DNA of 27,339 nt from Ministeria vibrans ATCC 50519 (lineage: Eukaryota; Opisthokonta; Filasterea): NCBI GenBank assembly GCA_943704425.1, contig CALSCP010001056.1, positions 1 through 27,339 on the forward strand, written 5' to 3'. The notes under the pieces were generated by a model. That model searched no databases. It saw nothing but the letters and a program-made list of their open reading frames with translations, and was not told where the DNA came from. Shown in pieces: positions 10,258 to 20,797 of the stretch. How positions within the stretch are numbered: the stretch's first letter is position 1; every line of letters starts with the position of its first letter. A program made the position numbers and the translations under genes.

Positions 10258-10346
10258 TTTGATCACTTGAAATCGGAAATAATGTAAATTAATATGATTG
10301 TAATATAAATTATTATACAAAAAAAAACCAATAGGGGTTGATTAGA
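10258..10346. other. Convergent 3' intergenic gap, DNAL4 / membrane protein
   Basis: Only 89 bp lie between the two stop codons. The stretch is AT-rich with an eight-base A run near 10319; it probably carries the polyadenylation signals of both transcripts. No exact AATAAA was assigned to either gene. Confidence 0.4.
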
Positions 10347-10655
10347 TCAGTCAACGGAAAATCCAAACTTGCTACTCCACACTCCGTCCGGTCGATTAGC
10401 CTATGGGAGAAGAAACATACAAAAGATATTAGTAAGTGCAAAATATAATACGAACATGTTTATACCTCTTTATCGATTGCCTCCCACTTTTGACCAGCTT
10501 GAACCGCTTTGCTTCTCACCGGCGACTTTTTCAGCTCAATTCCGTCGTAGGTTTCGCGCACTGTCAGTGATCCAGTGTCCTTTCCGTTCATTCGTGGCCC
10601 AATCTGGACAATTTGCGGCAGTCCGTACATCAGATCGTCGTCATCTTTGGGCTTC

Positions 10656-10692
<37 letters not shown>

Positions 10693-12537
10693 GGTGGATT
10701 ACAAAAGGACACCGACTCAACACAAATGCCGTACTGCCATGCTTTGCCGGTACGCTTCACTTCAGGCGACGCTTCTTTTGCTTGTGCTGCGGCCATTTCG
10801 AGTTTCTTCATCTGCTCCTGCAGACGCGAGCCTTGCCGCAGCGGACGTGCCGTCGGCGACGCATTCGCCTGCTGTGTTGCTGCTGCTGCTGCTGCTGCTG
10901 TTGTTGTTGTTGTTGTTTCGACTGTCTCTGCCTTATCCGAGCTCGTCGATGCCTTTCTGGCTGCCTTCTCCTTCTTCTTCTGTTTGCGCCGTTCTTCGCG
11001 TTCCTCCGTCGACGACGACTTTTTCCTTGCAGCCGTTTTCTTCTTGGACACAGCCGCCGTGGCAGTAGCGGCACTTTCTGACGCCGCTTCGTCGTCAATA
11101 GGAATACTACGCGCCGAGCCACTCGCCGACAGGATCGAGACCTGCGAGCGAAATGCCTGACCGCTCCCACTCTCGATATTGGTGTGGTGCAGCGACGTCA
11201 TGGACGCAAATCCGGAGTGCAGTCCATTCTTCATGGGCTCGGCAATACTCTCGGGTGGCACAGCATCCGACACAACTGCCACTTTGGCAGGGACAATCTC
11301 TGCAAGCGACGTGCGGCGCTTCCCCGTGTGCTCTGCTGCAGCTATAGTGCGTGTAGCCAATGAAGATGCACGGCGGTTCTGATGCGTTTTCTCCGCTCTT
11401 GACTTTCTCGGACTCATGCGCGTCGTGGGGGTTTGGTCTCCCTAAAAAGAACACCAAAGACTCATGAGCAAACAGCACAGACGAGCCGGATATAGTATAT
11501 AATTATATTAATTTCTTGCTGTTACCACTCGACTGGCAAGCGCTCCTTCGTCCATGAGCCACCGCTGTCCGCCTTCAAAAGTCTCCTTCCCCCTGGGAAA
11601 ATGCGGCTCGGCAATCCCATCGTCTCGTGTTGCTCGTCGTTCTACTCCACGTACATGTAGCGAATCTCGATGGTCTACAGGATACAAAAACCACTCTGTT
11701 GAGTGCTCTGCATCGGCTTCGTTTTGGGGGGGAGGGGGTTTGATTAGCGACACAATCTGGCGATCTGCACCTTCAAGATCCGCGTCGATGGAGCTTCGGA
11801 CAAAGGTCTGGGGGTCCGTTGCATCGTTTTCATAGTGGTTTCCAGTACTAGATAATGCCATGTGTTCGAGCGCAGAGAGGGTGACCGAGGGAGTGGTGGA
11901 GGACAGGTTTGAATTTGCCTTCTGCGCCCCTCGCTTGTACGATGGTGCGCTTAGCGACGGCATTTCGACGCGCTCGGCCTCCGTGCGCGGCGTAGACGCC
12001 CTGGAAACGGCCTGCTCGGCGACCATGGCATCCGCGCCACTCACCGGCTCGCCATTTAAGGCGCTTGAGGCGGTAGTTTCGGACGTTGCAATCGACGGCT
12101 TTCGCGGCTGCTGGTCGAAGCCCCACTGGCGCTTCTGCGAGCGCTCTCGTCGCACCTTTGACTTCCTCTTCTTCCAGCAGCACACGCCAATGACAATCCC
12201 CATCACAAGCAGCCCTGTCACGGCGCTGCCCACCGACACGATAACCCAGCCGGTGGTGTCTACGTCACATGCGCGTCAGTCAAACGGAACAAGAGAAAAA
12301 AAAAAAACAATGCTCTGCAGCAGCAGAGACAACGCGCCCCATCGCATTGTTTTAGGAGCCACGGGAAAGTGGGTAGCGAGTGTTTTGAGAAGTGTAAAGG
12401 GGCTCTTTGGAGGTTTTTTTCTTCTTTTTTTTTTTTTGAACGTGTGAATTATTTTTGGGGCGGTTTGTCTCACCTAATGCAAAGACGGGTGTGGCGAAAA
12501 GACAGAGGGTTACAAGGCCTAGTATGGCCGAGGGCAT
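10347..12537 (-). CDS. Unrecognised membrane protein with long charged cytoplasmic tail
   Basis: Five exons, 12537-12474, 12259-11526, 11441-10735, 10655-10466 and 10400-10347, make 582 residues with all joins in frame. Residues 1-21 (MPSAILGLVTLCLFATPVFA) are a strong signal peptide. A second hydrophobic segment at about 26-48 follows almost at once, then WKKRKSKVRRERSQKR, so if the signal is cleaved the outside part is only a few residues; otherwise the two segments form a membrane hairpin. The remaining roughly 530 residues are Ser/Thr/Ala/Glu/Lys-rich and look disordered, with a TTTTTTAAAAAAA tract encoded by GCA/ACA repeats and a Lys/Arg/Glu-rich coiled-coil-like stretch before it. The last 80 residues are more ordered-looking (KPKDDDDLMYGLP, IGPRMNGKD, LTVRETYDGIELKKSP, PDGVWSSKFGFSVD). 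I recognise no family. It could be an adaptor or a scaffold of a surface complex; that is a guess. Exons 2 and 3 could belong to two genes, but splicing joins them cleanly. Confidence 0.65.
10656..10691. repeat. (CA)n microsatellite in intron 3 of the membrane-protein gene
   Basis: About 32 bases of perfect AC dinucleotide on the plus strand, directly next to the acceptor at 10656-10657 of the minus-strand gene, so TG repeats form the sense-strand tract before the splice site. Confidence 0.95.
10869..10918. repeat. CTG/TTG trinucleotide tract inside coding sequence
   Basis: A run of about seven CTG units followed by TTG units on the plus strand. In the minus-strand gene's frame it is read as Ala (GCA) then Thr (ACA), giving the alanine/threonine homopolymer. 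In other frames it would be poly-Gln or poly-Leu, which I treat as shadows. Confidence 0.9.
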
Positions 12538-12880
12538 GGTTTTTATTCACTTGAGTTGAATAATCTGAGTTGAGATGAGTGAAGAAGAAGAAGATGTTGA
12601 GACAAGTGATAAGTATAATATTAATGAAATAATATTGAAATTGAATAATGATAATAATAAATGGGTTGTATTGAAGTTGTATTCTTCTTGTAATATTATA
12701 CTACTCTTAAAATACAAAACTTTAATCTTTAAAGAGTGGTTCGTGAGCCATGTTATTTAAGAAGATGGCTGGAAAACTAAAATAATAATACATGTAGTAA
12801 AAATTATCAATCAGTTGTATTACAAACACACAAACACACAGCTAACACTCCGTTACTAGTGACTGCTACAAGAACAAAAA
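12538..12880. other. AT-rich intergenic region
   Basis: Between the 3' end of the C-CAP-like gene and the start of the membrane-protein gene, both on the minus strand. Very AT-rich with ATAATA patches and the second copy of TAATAAATGGGTTGTATT (12655-12672). A 61-codon plus-strand open frame begins at 12575 but has the composition of the AT-rich spacer and is not called. Confidence 0.5.
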
Positions 12881-13982
12881 CTACTCCTTCGTCTGGTCGG
12901 TGGCGGTCTTGTCAGAAGAGGGAGTCTCGGCAGTGGAGGAATTCTCGGCCTCTGCTTTGCGACGGAGCGCCTCTTGCTCGGCCAGCGCTGTGATTTGAGC
13001 CTGGAACGACTGCAGACGACGCAGATTGTCGGCTTCTCGACGGTTGAACTCGTCGAGTTGGCGTTGGGTGGTGGGGAAGCCGTTGGGGAGACGCACAATG
13101 GGCTCTGAGTCGAGCTTGCCGTCAATGACAGCCACCTGGAATTGCGTGATGCGGTCCTCGTCAGGGATCACATTCATGTGGCGCATGCCGGTGAGGACGC
13201 TTTGCGAAAGGTCCGAGACGGCCACAGTAAGGTCTTCGCACGTGGCCCACGTCAACTAGGCAAGTAAGAGAGAGAGAGCGGTGGGGTGAGACATGAGAGC
13301 AATGCACAGTCCATCACATACATTGCCAAACATCGCTGCCGCGGCAAACGTGACATGGGAACCCTCGCAGTTGTCGACTTGGCACGTCTGTACGTTGGTG
13401 CTGACCTCGACGCGCACGTTGCGGCACGAGATAAGGTCGATCGAAGCGGTCATGATTTTGTCGGTGATGCGGATTGTTGTGTCCTCGCAAAACTGGATCA
13501 GAACCTTGATCGAGGGCTGCACCACAGTAAACTCACACCCCTTGCATCGTGCAATCACAACTTTGTTGTGTTGTGACGGAACCTAGCAGTAATGAAACAA
13601 TCAAACGAGCGGTTGAGTTGAAATTTTTTTTCACTTTCTCTTTTTAATACCTCAACGCGGCCAGTTTCGCCTTCGCGGTCCTCTACAGCGCAGTCAGCTG
13701 TACGAGAACGCACCAAGCTCGCCATGAACTAAAACGAAATGAATAAAAAATAATTTAATCCGATGACTTGTACATTTTAGTCATCAAAATTCAAATGAGA
13801 CATCAAACCACAGCTCAACGATTATTCGAACTCTCTCACGAGAAGTGTTGTGTGTATATTGATAAGGAAGAGATCGATAAAGCAAGCACAATAGCACATT
13901 GTATCCTTACCATGTGTGCGTCAACAGCGCGCTTGGGGGGCACGGCTGAGTTGGGTGTGGCTGTGGTGGAAGGCGCGGACAT
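12881..13982 (-). CDS. Small C-CAP/cofactor C-like domain protein
   Basis: Four exons, 13982-13911, 13728-13651, 13582-13322 and 13255-12881, encode 261 residues in frame. After a short Ser/Thr/Pro-rich start (MSAPSTTATPN), residues about 50-185 show the irregular strand-turn repeats of the right-handed beta-helix in the C-terminal half of cyclase-associated protein and in tubulin cofactor C: VVIARCKGCEF, IKVLIQFCEDTTIRI, IDLISCRNVRVEV, VQTCQVDNCEGSHVTF, ATCEDLTVAVSDL, then ITQFQVAVIDGKLDSEPIVRL. Cys and Asp/Asn recur at the turns. The last 70 residues are a Glu/Ala/Lys/Arg-rich probable coiled coil. The N-terminal helical-folded domain, proline-rich stretch and WH2 motif of full-length CAP (about 470-520 residues) are absent, so this is a stand-alone beta-helix protein. 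CAP beta-helices exchange nucleotide on actin; whether this one binds actin is inference. Domain call is by pattern, not by search. Confidence 0.7.
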
Positions 13983-14479
13983 CGTGGAAGAGACGCTTGG
14001 CGGTGGAGAGGTGGATAGGGGAGTGGGGTGGCGGGAGAGGGGGACTGGAAAGATGCAAAAAGAAGTGAGCAGGCTAGATGGGGGTTTGAGGGGAGTTTGC
14101 GGCTGTGCGTGATGATGTGACAAAATGCGCGCCAAGTGCGTTGAAAAAAGTACTCATTTGGTTTGTCAACCACCTCAAAAAAGGAAACTTATGATGCGCT
14201 AGAATAAACGTACATTTCATCTTGTCAAGGCGTTTACTACCACAACAGGTCTTTGCCGCACACATTTGAAAAATGAGAGTTCAAGAGAGAGAGTTCAAGA
14301 GAGAGAGTTCAAGAGAGAGAGTTCAAGAGAGAGTTCAAGAGAGAGAGAGTTCAAGAGTTCAAGAGTTCAAGAGAGAGAGTTCAAGAGTTCAAGAGGGAGT
14401 TCAACAGTTCAAGAGTTCAAGAGTTCAAGAGAGAGAGAGAGAGAAGAGAAGTTGATTACTATTCATATTTTTGTAAACT
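13983..14479. other. Intergenic spacer with GAGTTCAAGAGA minisatellite
   Basis: Between the 3' end of NOP14 and the start of the C-CAP-like gene, both minus-strand. The first 150 bases are G-rich on the plus strand and likely promoter or 5' UTR. 14150-14270 is unremarkable, and the rest is the minisatellite listed separately. No gene recognised. Confidence 0.5.
14277..14445. repeat. Minisatellite of GAGTTCAAGAGA-type units
   Basis: About 170 bases of imperfect tandem copies of GAGTTCAAGAGA with variable GA insertions and shorter GAGTTCAA units, ending in pure GA. The strand bearing the purine motif is antisense to the flanking minus-strand genes. Confidence 0.95.
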
Positions 14480-17400
14480 TTATTTCTTTGACTTTTGACG
14501 GACTCTCCTTCGCTCGCGTTTCTCAGCATTGCTCTCACTCTGCTGAGCCTGCAAGAGCGAGTAGAGACGCTTGACCTTGCCTGCACGGTCTGCGTCGTTC
14601 TCGGCGACCTTTTTGGTGTGTTCGCGGGAGAGGAAAGCGGCGTCGCGTCGGAGTTCGCGCAGCGCTCCCTTCTTCTCTTGCTTGTGCATGTACTGTGAAA
14701 CAGTGAATGTGTGAATGCGTGAGTGTATGAGTGAGTGGGTATAAGTGAGTGAGTGAGTGTATGAGTGGGAGCGTGAGTGTATGAGTGTGTATGTGGATAT
14801 GAGTATCTCAGTACGTGAGGAGTGAGAAAGAATATGAGAGTGAACGACACACTCATTATTGTGAGATTTATTGTACCTTGAGTTTCTTGAGGTCGTTCTT
14901 ATCCTTGTCCGGATCGCGTCTGTGGCGTCTGATCTCATAGTGGTCATCAAAGGCAGGTGCGTACATGCGGATAGGAGTGGGGCGATGGCGCTGGAGGGCC
15001 AGAGGGACACGATCCGTTGTGGTATCAGTGGAGTGTGTGAGATCCGACAGGGTGTGTGTGACGAGGGTGACCAGTGGATGGGACGATGACAGATGCACTA
15101 TGAGAGAGAGAAAAAGGAGAGAAACAAAGTGATAAAGTGTGAGAGGAGGGAGAAACAAATCGATATAGAGAGAAACAAAATGATAGAGAGAGAAACAAAG
15201 TGATAGAGAGAAAAACAAAGTGATAGAGAGAAAAACAAAGTGATAGAGAGTGATAGAGAAAAAAAGTCAAAAGATGCCGTAAAAGCCAGAGATTATTATT
15301 CATATTTTATCACTTACGATTGAGTGTCTCTGAGAGGGAACTAAGTGCTTTGAGTGGCGGCGAAAACAGATCAACTGCGGCTGAACTCGCTCCGTACAAC
15401 TTGACGAATCGCGATAGAAGAGATAGTGCCACTCGAACAAGTCGCAATCTTCAGATAGATAGAGAGAAAGAACAAAGTGTATATATATATATATAGAGAG
15501 AGAGAGAAAGAGTCAGTCCCTGTCACATCACGCTACTTTTTTTTCGTTACTTGAACACATCTGACGAATCGACAGAAGTAGAACTTGATAGAATCGCAAT
15601 GGGATCCAAAGGAGCAGCAAAACCAGTTGTAGAGTCATCAATAAGAGACGAAGAGCGCAGAGAGTCCACTGAGACACTGAGAAGGTGTTCTGCAAACACT
15701 GGCGGAGAAATCGACCCGTCATCAACACTCACAACAGTCCGTTTCTTTTGCTTCTTCTTCGCGTCCGGTTCTTGTGATTCTGTTGCGATCGAAATGCGCT
15801 CAATGACTCCAGTAAGGAACGCAATGACTTCCGGAACGAGTCGCTTTGACTGCTCAACGTGCTACATATAGAATAAAAAAACACGGTTCAAGCTAAGCTA
15901 CGATTTTTGTTAGTTAAACAGACTTACATGGTACAAAAGATCCACTGTAAAGAGAGCAGTGAGCAAGTGACGAGTTGACGCCACAATGCGACGGGAGAGA
16001 GACTCAGCAAGAAAGAGAGCGGTGGGAGTCGTCACAGGATGTTGAAGATCAGATGGAGGGAAGAGTAGTGCAAAGAGACGACAGTGTAGAAGAGTGGAGA
16101 GAGTCGGAGACGACACTGCGGGAACACGGACAGGGTGATAGAGATAGAAATGTTATAAGAGTTAGTCATGTTCAAAAAAGAGGGGAAACAATTTGATGTG
16201 ATTCGTTGTGGGAGAAAGCAAGAGATCGTGAGAGAAGAGTAAAGGAGAGAAGAAAGAAAGAAAAAAAACAAAAAAGTACTCAATATGAAAGCGTACCGTT
16301 CTTGTTGAGTGCGTTTTCCATCAAATGGTCTCTAGCGCGCACCAGATACGCTCGTGCCTCGTTGGCCAGTGTGACAGGCGCAATGGGCGCCAGGTGTGCC
16401 AGTTCGCGCGCAAAACCATCCACCAGGACCACATTCAATGGCGACTGCGCACTCTCATGTGTGAACTGTCCAAACTCACAGCGCAAGAGCGTTGCGAGTT
16501 TCTCGCGATTCTCTGCTTTGGCTGCAATCGGATGGCACTTGCGAATGCGCTCGAGAATCAACAACTGATCGGCTGTCGAGTGACCCTCAAGCAGCGCGTT
16601 CAGCTCCTCTCGGTCGTCAGGCGCACTAAACACAAACGGAAGCTGTGCGGCTGCTTCAGCTGCGCGTTCCTTCACCCGCTGCTCCCGATTCTCTTCCACT
16701 CGCTCTTCCTCGTCCTCCTCGTCCTCCTCACCTGACTCGTCAGATTCACTTGCAAGCTCAATATCAGAATAACCCTCACTATCATCATCGTCGTCATCGT
16801 CATCCTCACTCCCTTCATCATCATCTTCTTCTTCGTCTTCCTCCTCCTCGTCATTCTCACTCCCGCTTTCACTCTCACTTTCCTCACCACTCTCTTCTTC
16901 CCCTTCGCCAGGCATAATCAGATTCCCCTCGTCATCATAGTACACCTCTTTGCGTCCCCTTCGCATTCCTCGCGTGTCCTCTGCCCACTCATCCTCCAAC
17001 TGATCCGCGCTAAACACCCCCTTGCTCTTCTTCTTCTCCTCGCGTGTGTCGTTCGGGTCTTCCTCTCCTCGCATCCGTCGCAACCGCTCATTCTCCAGTC
17101 GCTCCAGTCGCGTCTTTTCCTCCAACTCCCGCTCCTCCTGCGTCTTCAGTCGGTCTGTCGCATGTGCCCTGCGCTCAAAACCCATCTCACGCACCATTCG
17201 ATCGTACTCGTCTCCTCCTTCGCTCTTCTTCTCCTGACTCTTCTTTGACGCCTCCTCCGCAATCGTCTCGCTGGCCACAAACGTCCCATTGGCCTTCTCC
17301 TCTCGCACGCGCTTCAACGACGCCTGCAGAATCGATATCGCATCGTACGCTCCATCTCCTGCCTCTCTATCACCATCGCCGTCTTCAGTCGCATCATCAC

Positions 17401-18407
17401 GCTTGCGCTTCTTGTCCTCCTTCTTCTGCGTGTCCCGTCGTGTAAGAAGTCCCGCGATCGCATCAAACTCCTCGTCCAGCTGCTCCACCATCGTCTCTGC
17501 GTCCTCGCGCTCCTTCTCGCGCTCGTACCGATGCAACTTGCTCTTTGAGATCACTTCTTCCATAATCTCCTTGCGTGTCCGGTGCGGCGCTGCATCGCCC
17601 TCGTCGCCTCCGCCAAAGTGAAGGTCGCGCACGGTCGCTCCGTCGTGTGCGCCCGCCGAGTGCTTCGGCGCTCCTTCACCCTTGCGCGCCCACTTGTCCG
17701 CACGCATGTCATGATCAGCGGCAGCATCAAGTGCCGCCGAGTCGGCCAACTCCTTGTCCTCAAAGTCGTCAATGGGCCGTCCACCGTGCGTGAGTCCCAG
17801 CAGCCCCACGCCATCTTCATCGTCATCGTCGTCGTCGTCGTCGTCTCCATGCGCGCCAATCCGCGCAGCACCCTGGCCAAAACCATCGTCGTCGTCCAAG
17901 TTGAACAGACGTGCGCGGTGGCGCGCCTGAGCCGCCATAAAGCGACGCAACTGCCGATCTTCATCGCTGATGCCCTCGCGACCTTCCCCAAAACGACGGT
18001 CGACAATACCGCCCGCTCGTCCGCGTCGTTCCACCTCCACCAGCAGCGTCTGGCGCCTACGAGCCTCGCCCTCGGCACGTGCCACAGCACGAGAGCCCTT
18101 CTCCCCTCGTATTTTGCTGCAGAGGGGCGCAGGAAATATCAGCGGATCGAACGACCCAAAAAAATGTGCACACGCGAACGATTTTAGAGCCAACGCACCC
18201 CCCCTACTTACCGGCCGAGTACGTCAAACTTGCGCTTGGTCACGCGGAGCTCGAATGGGTTCTCTTTGACCTGTGGCGACAGAGCGAGAGTGAAATGAGG
18301 GAAGCCATGCGACACACGTTGTTCCTTTGCAAAAAACGCACCTGCGCCGTCGACTTCTTCGCCACCTCGCCCGGCATCGAGCGCGTCTTCTTCTTCTTTC
18401 CAGTCAT
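14480..18407 (-). CDS. NOP14: Nucleolar protein 14, SSU processome component
   Basis: Eight exons, 18407-18342, 18270-18212, 18116-16297, 16115-15928, 15861-15551, 15448-15318, 15097-14877 and 14692-14480, give 1002 residues, longer than yeast or human Nop14 (about 810-860) mainly through acidic and charged insertions. Family landmarks appear in order: a basic start, NPFELRVTKRKFDVLGRK, RRQTLLVEVERR, DRRFGEG, a HFGGG-type element (DLHFGGGDEGD), RKEIMEEVISKSK, YDRMVREMGFERRA, ERLRRMRG, a long Asp/Glu/Ser block at about 425-500, the C-terminal helical part including LFPPSDLQHPVTTPTALFL, and the basic tail KGALRELRRDAAFLSREHTKK. Nop14 acts in the nucleolus in early 40S assembly with Emg1 and Noc4 and is essential in yeast. 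Introns 4-7 are small and their repeats are pyrimidine-rich on the sense strand. The start is 118 bp from the divergent fumarylacetoacetase start. Confidence 0.93.
14697..14815. repeat. GTGAGTGTATGA-type minisatellite in NOP14 intron 7
   Basis: Imperfect tandem GTGAGTGTATGA, GTGAATGT and GTGAGTGA units on the plus strand, meaning TCACTCAC on the transcript, filling the intron between exons 7 and 8. Confidence 0.85.
15100..15265. repeat. AGAGAGAAACAAAGTGAT-type repeats in NOP14 intron 6
   Basis: At least six imperfect copies of AGAGAGAAACAAAGTGAT on the plus strand. Closely similar units occur in the long DNAL4 intron (9838-9970). On the NOP14 transcript the tract reads as pyrimidine-rich. 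Confidence 0.85.
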
Positions 18408-18525
18408 CCCTCAAATGTGGCAGAAAAAGAAACAAATTTGATCGTTTCAACTTTTATTTGTTGATCATTTCACTTATTCACTAAATTTCACTTTCTTTTG
18501 TTCATCTCTCTCTCTCTTTTGCACC
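18408..18525. promoter_or_regulatory. Short divergent promoter region, NOP14 / FAH
   Basis: 118 bp between two divergent start codons. The FAH side ends in a CTCTCTCTCTCTTTTGCACC run before its ATG, a pyrimidine-rich leader in good Kozak context; the other half is T/A-rich. A shared bidirectional promoter is inferred from position. Confidence 0.45.
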
Positions 18526-18780
18526 ATGTCTTTCATTGACGTCACTCCCGACTCCCACTTCCCCATCCAGAACCTGCCGTACGGCGCCTTCACCACCGCT
18601 GCCAATGTAAGTCTCTGAGTGACTTTTCCCTCTTGCTCGCCTCCCCGCTGCCGTCTCGGCCTCTCCACCCTTGAAAACTTCTCGCTGATCCCCGTTCCGT
18701 TCGCCTGAACCCTCTCCGCATCCATCTGGCTGTGATTCTCACAATTCTTTTTTTTTTTTTCACCTTTCCCTTTTCTTTCC

Positions 18781-18822
<42 letters not shown>

Positions 18823-19106
18823 AGGACACCCAGCGGCTGGGCGTTGCCATTGGCGACCAGATTCTCGACCTGAGTGCGACAGCGCACTTGTTCACGGGGC
18901 CCCTCATGTCTGCGCACCAGAACACGCTCAAGCAGGTCAGAAGTGCGATTGTCATCAGACTCATCATGATCACTGTCAGTAGTAGCGTGTCAGTGCCCAC
19001 TGCACTCTCCCACACACACACACTCTCTCTCTCTCTCACCCTCCCCTGTGACGCCTACATTAGTATCGTACTGTTTGGTTGTCAGTGCCCACTGCACACA
19101 CACACA

Positions 19107-19203
<97 letters not shown>

Positions 19204-20557
19204 ATCTTCACCTGCGACGCCTAATCTGTTGTGGCGACCGATTCTCTTGATGATTTACTCGGGGGATTGATTGGGTTGATTTCTGACACACTTGGGGGGT
19301 TTGTTATGGTGCGCAGTCGACCTTGAATGCCTTTATGGCACTTGGCAAGGACGCGTGGGCCGAGACACGCCAGACACTTCAGCGTCTGCTGTCGTCCGAC
19401 GAGGGAACACTCCGCGACGATGCGGAGCTCCGCAAAACGGCATTTGTGTCACAATCAGCAGCGACAATGCACTTGGCAGTCAGCGTTGGCGACTACACGG
19501 ACTTTTACGCGAGCATCAGCCACGCGACTAACGTGGGTACGCTGTTCCGCAGCCCAACCAACCCACTGCTGCCCAACTGGAAGCACATCCCGGTTGGCTA
19601 CCACGGCCGTGCGTCGTCCGTGATCGTCTCGGGCACTCCGCTCCACCGTCCCTGTGGCCAGACCAAACCCAAGGAAGACGAGCCGCCCGTCTATGGTCCC
19701 AGCAAACTTCTCGATTTTGAACTCGAAATGGTATTATATGGCAATAGTTTCTCTCATCCTAAAGCGAGGCTGTGGTGTTGTAGGCTTTTTTTGTGGGCAC
19801 TGGAAACAGTTTGGGAGAGCCTATTCCGATTCACAAGGCTCAGGATCACATTTTTGGAATGTCCATTATGAACGACTGGAGTGGTAAGAATAAGAAACGA
19901 GACTAGACTGAGGGAACTTCGTTTGAGTGTTTTGGTCAGAATCACTTTCTTTATTTCGCTCAATGTCAATCGAAATGTCACGCATTTTCTCATCAATCAG
20001 TCGTTCACTCACTCATAATTCTGATTGTATAGCGCGCGACATTCAAAAGTGGGAGTATGTGCCCCTGGGGCCGTTCCTGGGCAAGTCGTTCGGTACGTCA
20101 GTGTCGCCGTGGGTGGTGACGATGGAGGCGATGGCGCCCTTTGCCGTGGCCAACCCAGAGCAGACGGACCCGCAGCCACTGCCGTATCTGCGCCACGCTG
20201 ACCCGTACACCTTTGATGCGACGCTGCAAGTGCGCATTAAGCCTGAGAATGAGAGCGCCGCGTCGCTTGTGTGCTCGTCCAACTTGAAGAATATCTACTG
20301 GACAGCCAAACAGATGCTCGCACACCACTCTGTCAACGGATGTAACATGCGCACTGGCGACCTCTTTGCGAGTGGTACCATTTCGGGGACAGAGAAAGAC
20401 TCATTTGGATCGATGCTTGAGCTCTCATGGAGGGGAAGCAACCCCGTTGCCCTTGCTGAGGGTGGTGGCGAGCGCAAATTTATTGCCGATGGTGATACCG
20501 TTGAGATGACTGGCTTCTGTCAGGGTGACGGGTTCCGGTAAAATAATTGTGTATTTG

Positions 20558-20594
<37 letters not shown>

Positions 20595-20691
20595 AATTTT
20601 GAATTGTTTCTTTCCCCACCTCTCCACTCGTAGCGTTGGCTTTGGTGTTGTTGAGAACAAGGTGTTGCCTGCCAAGCCGATGACCTTTTGA
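18526..20691 (+). CDS. FAH: Fumarylacetoacetase
   Basis: Six exons, 18526-18606, 18825-18935, 19317-19730, 19784-19883, 20033-20537 and 20634-20691, join to 422 residues (mammalian FAH is 419). The enzyme hydrolyses fumarylacetoacetate to fumarate and acetoacetate, the last step of tyrosine breakdown. Its active site is present at the same residue numbers as in the mouse enzyme: metal ligands D126, E199, E201 and D233, catalytic H133, and substrate-contact R142, Y159 and K253 (contexts [41 protein letters not shown]). That exact register strongly supports the splice model, including the small 100-nt exon 4. It should be cytosolic, with no targeting sequence. Introns 1 and 2 carry long (CT)n tracts and intron 5 a run of about 32 T. 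Start ATG has an ACC before it and precedes the conserved SFIDV N-terminus. Confidence 0.96.
18782..18816. repeat. (CT)n tract at the end of FAH intron 1
   Basis: About 17 CT units directly before the CTGACAG acceptor, acting as or extending the polypyrimidine tract. Confidence 0.95.
19113..19200. repeat. Long (CT)n microsatellite in FAH intron 2
   Basis: About 85 bases of uninterrupted CT dinucleotide on the sense strand, following two shorter copies of a block containing CAGTGCCCACTGCAC plus CA repeats (about 18990-19040 and 19083-19113), so the intron grew partly by an internal duplication. Confidence 0.95.
20558..20591. repeat. Poly-T run in FAH intron 5
   Basis: Roughly 32 consecutive T residues within the last FAH intron, on the sense strand. 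A hotspot for sequencing and assembly length error. Confidence 0.95.
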
Positions 20692-20797
20692 AAACTTGAT
20701 CAAAATACATGACAATCAATTATTAATCACCGTTGGCACTCAGTCTTCCGTTTTCTTTCGAGGGCCCTCCGGCGCATTGAGCCTGAAGGGCGCCGCA

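Noticed and set aside
10808-11170. Poly-Gln and poly-Leu/Cys reading of the CTG tract
   Set aside because: These are other frames of the coding exon, which reads the tract as Ala and Thr and joins in frame to its neighbours.
12575-12760. 61-codon plus-strand frame beginning MSEEEEDVE
   Set aside because: Composition follows the AT-rich spacer and GAAGAAGAA repeat; no splice partner or homology.
14277-14445. CRISPR-like array
   Set aside because: Units are contiguous and variable with no unique spacers, and the genome is eukaryotic; it is a minisatellite.
17582-18187. About 200-codon plus-strand frame opposite NOP14
   Set aside because: It is the shadow of a GC-rich conserved coding exon on the minus strand and has no family resemblance.
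19113-19200. Ser-Leu and Arg-Glu repeat proteins read through CT/GA tracts (also at 3576-3694 and 22385-22627)
   Set aside because: These are translations of intronic microsatellites bounded by good splice sites.
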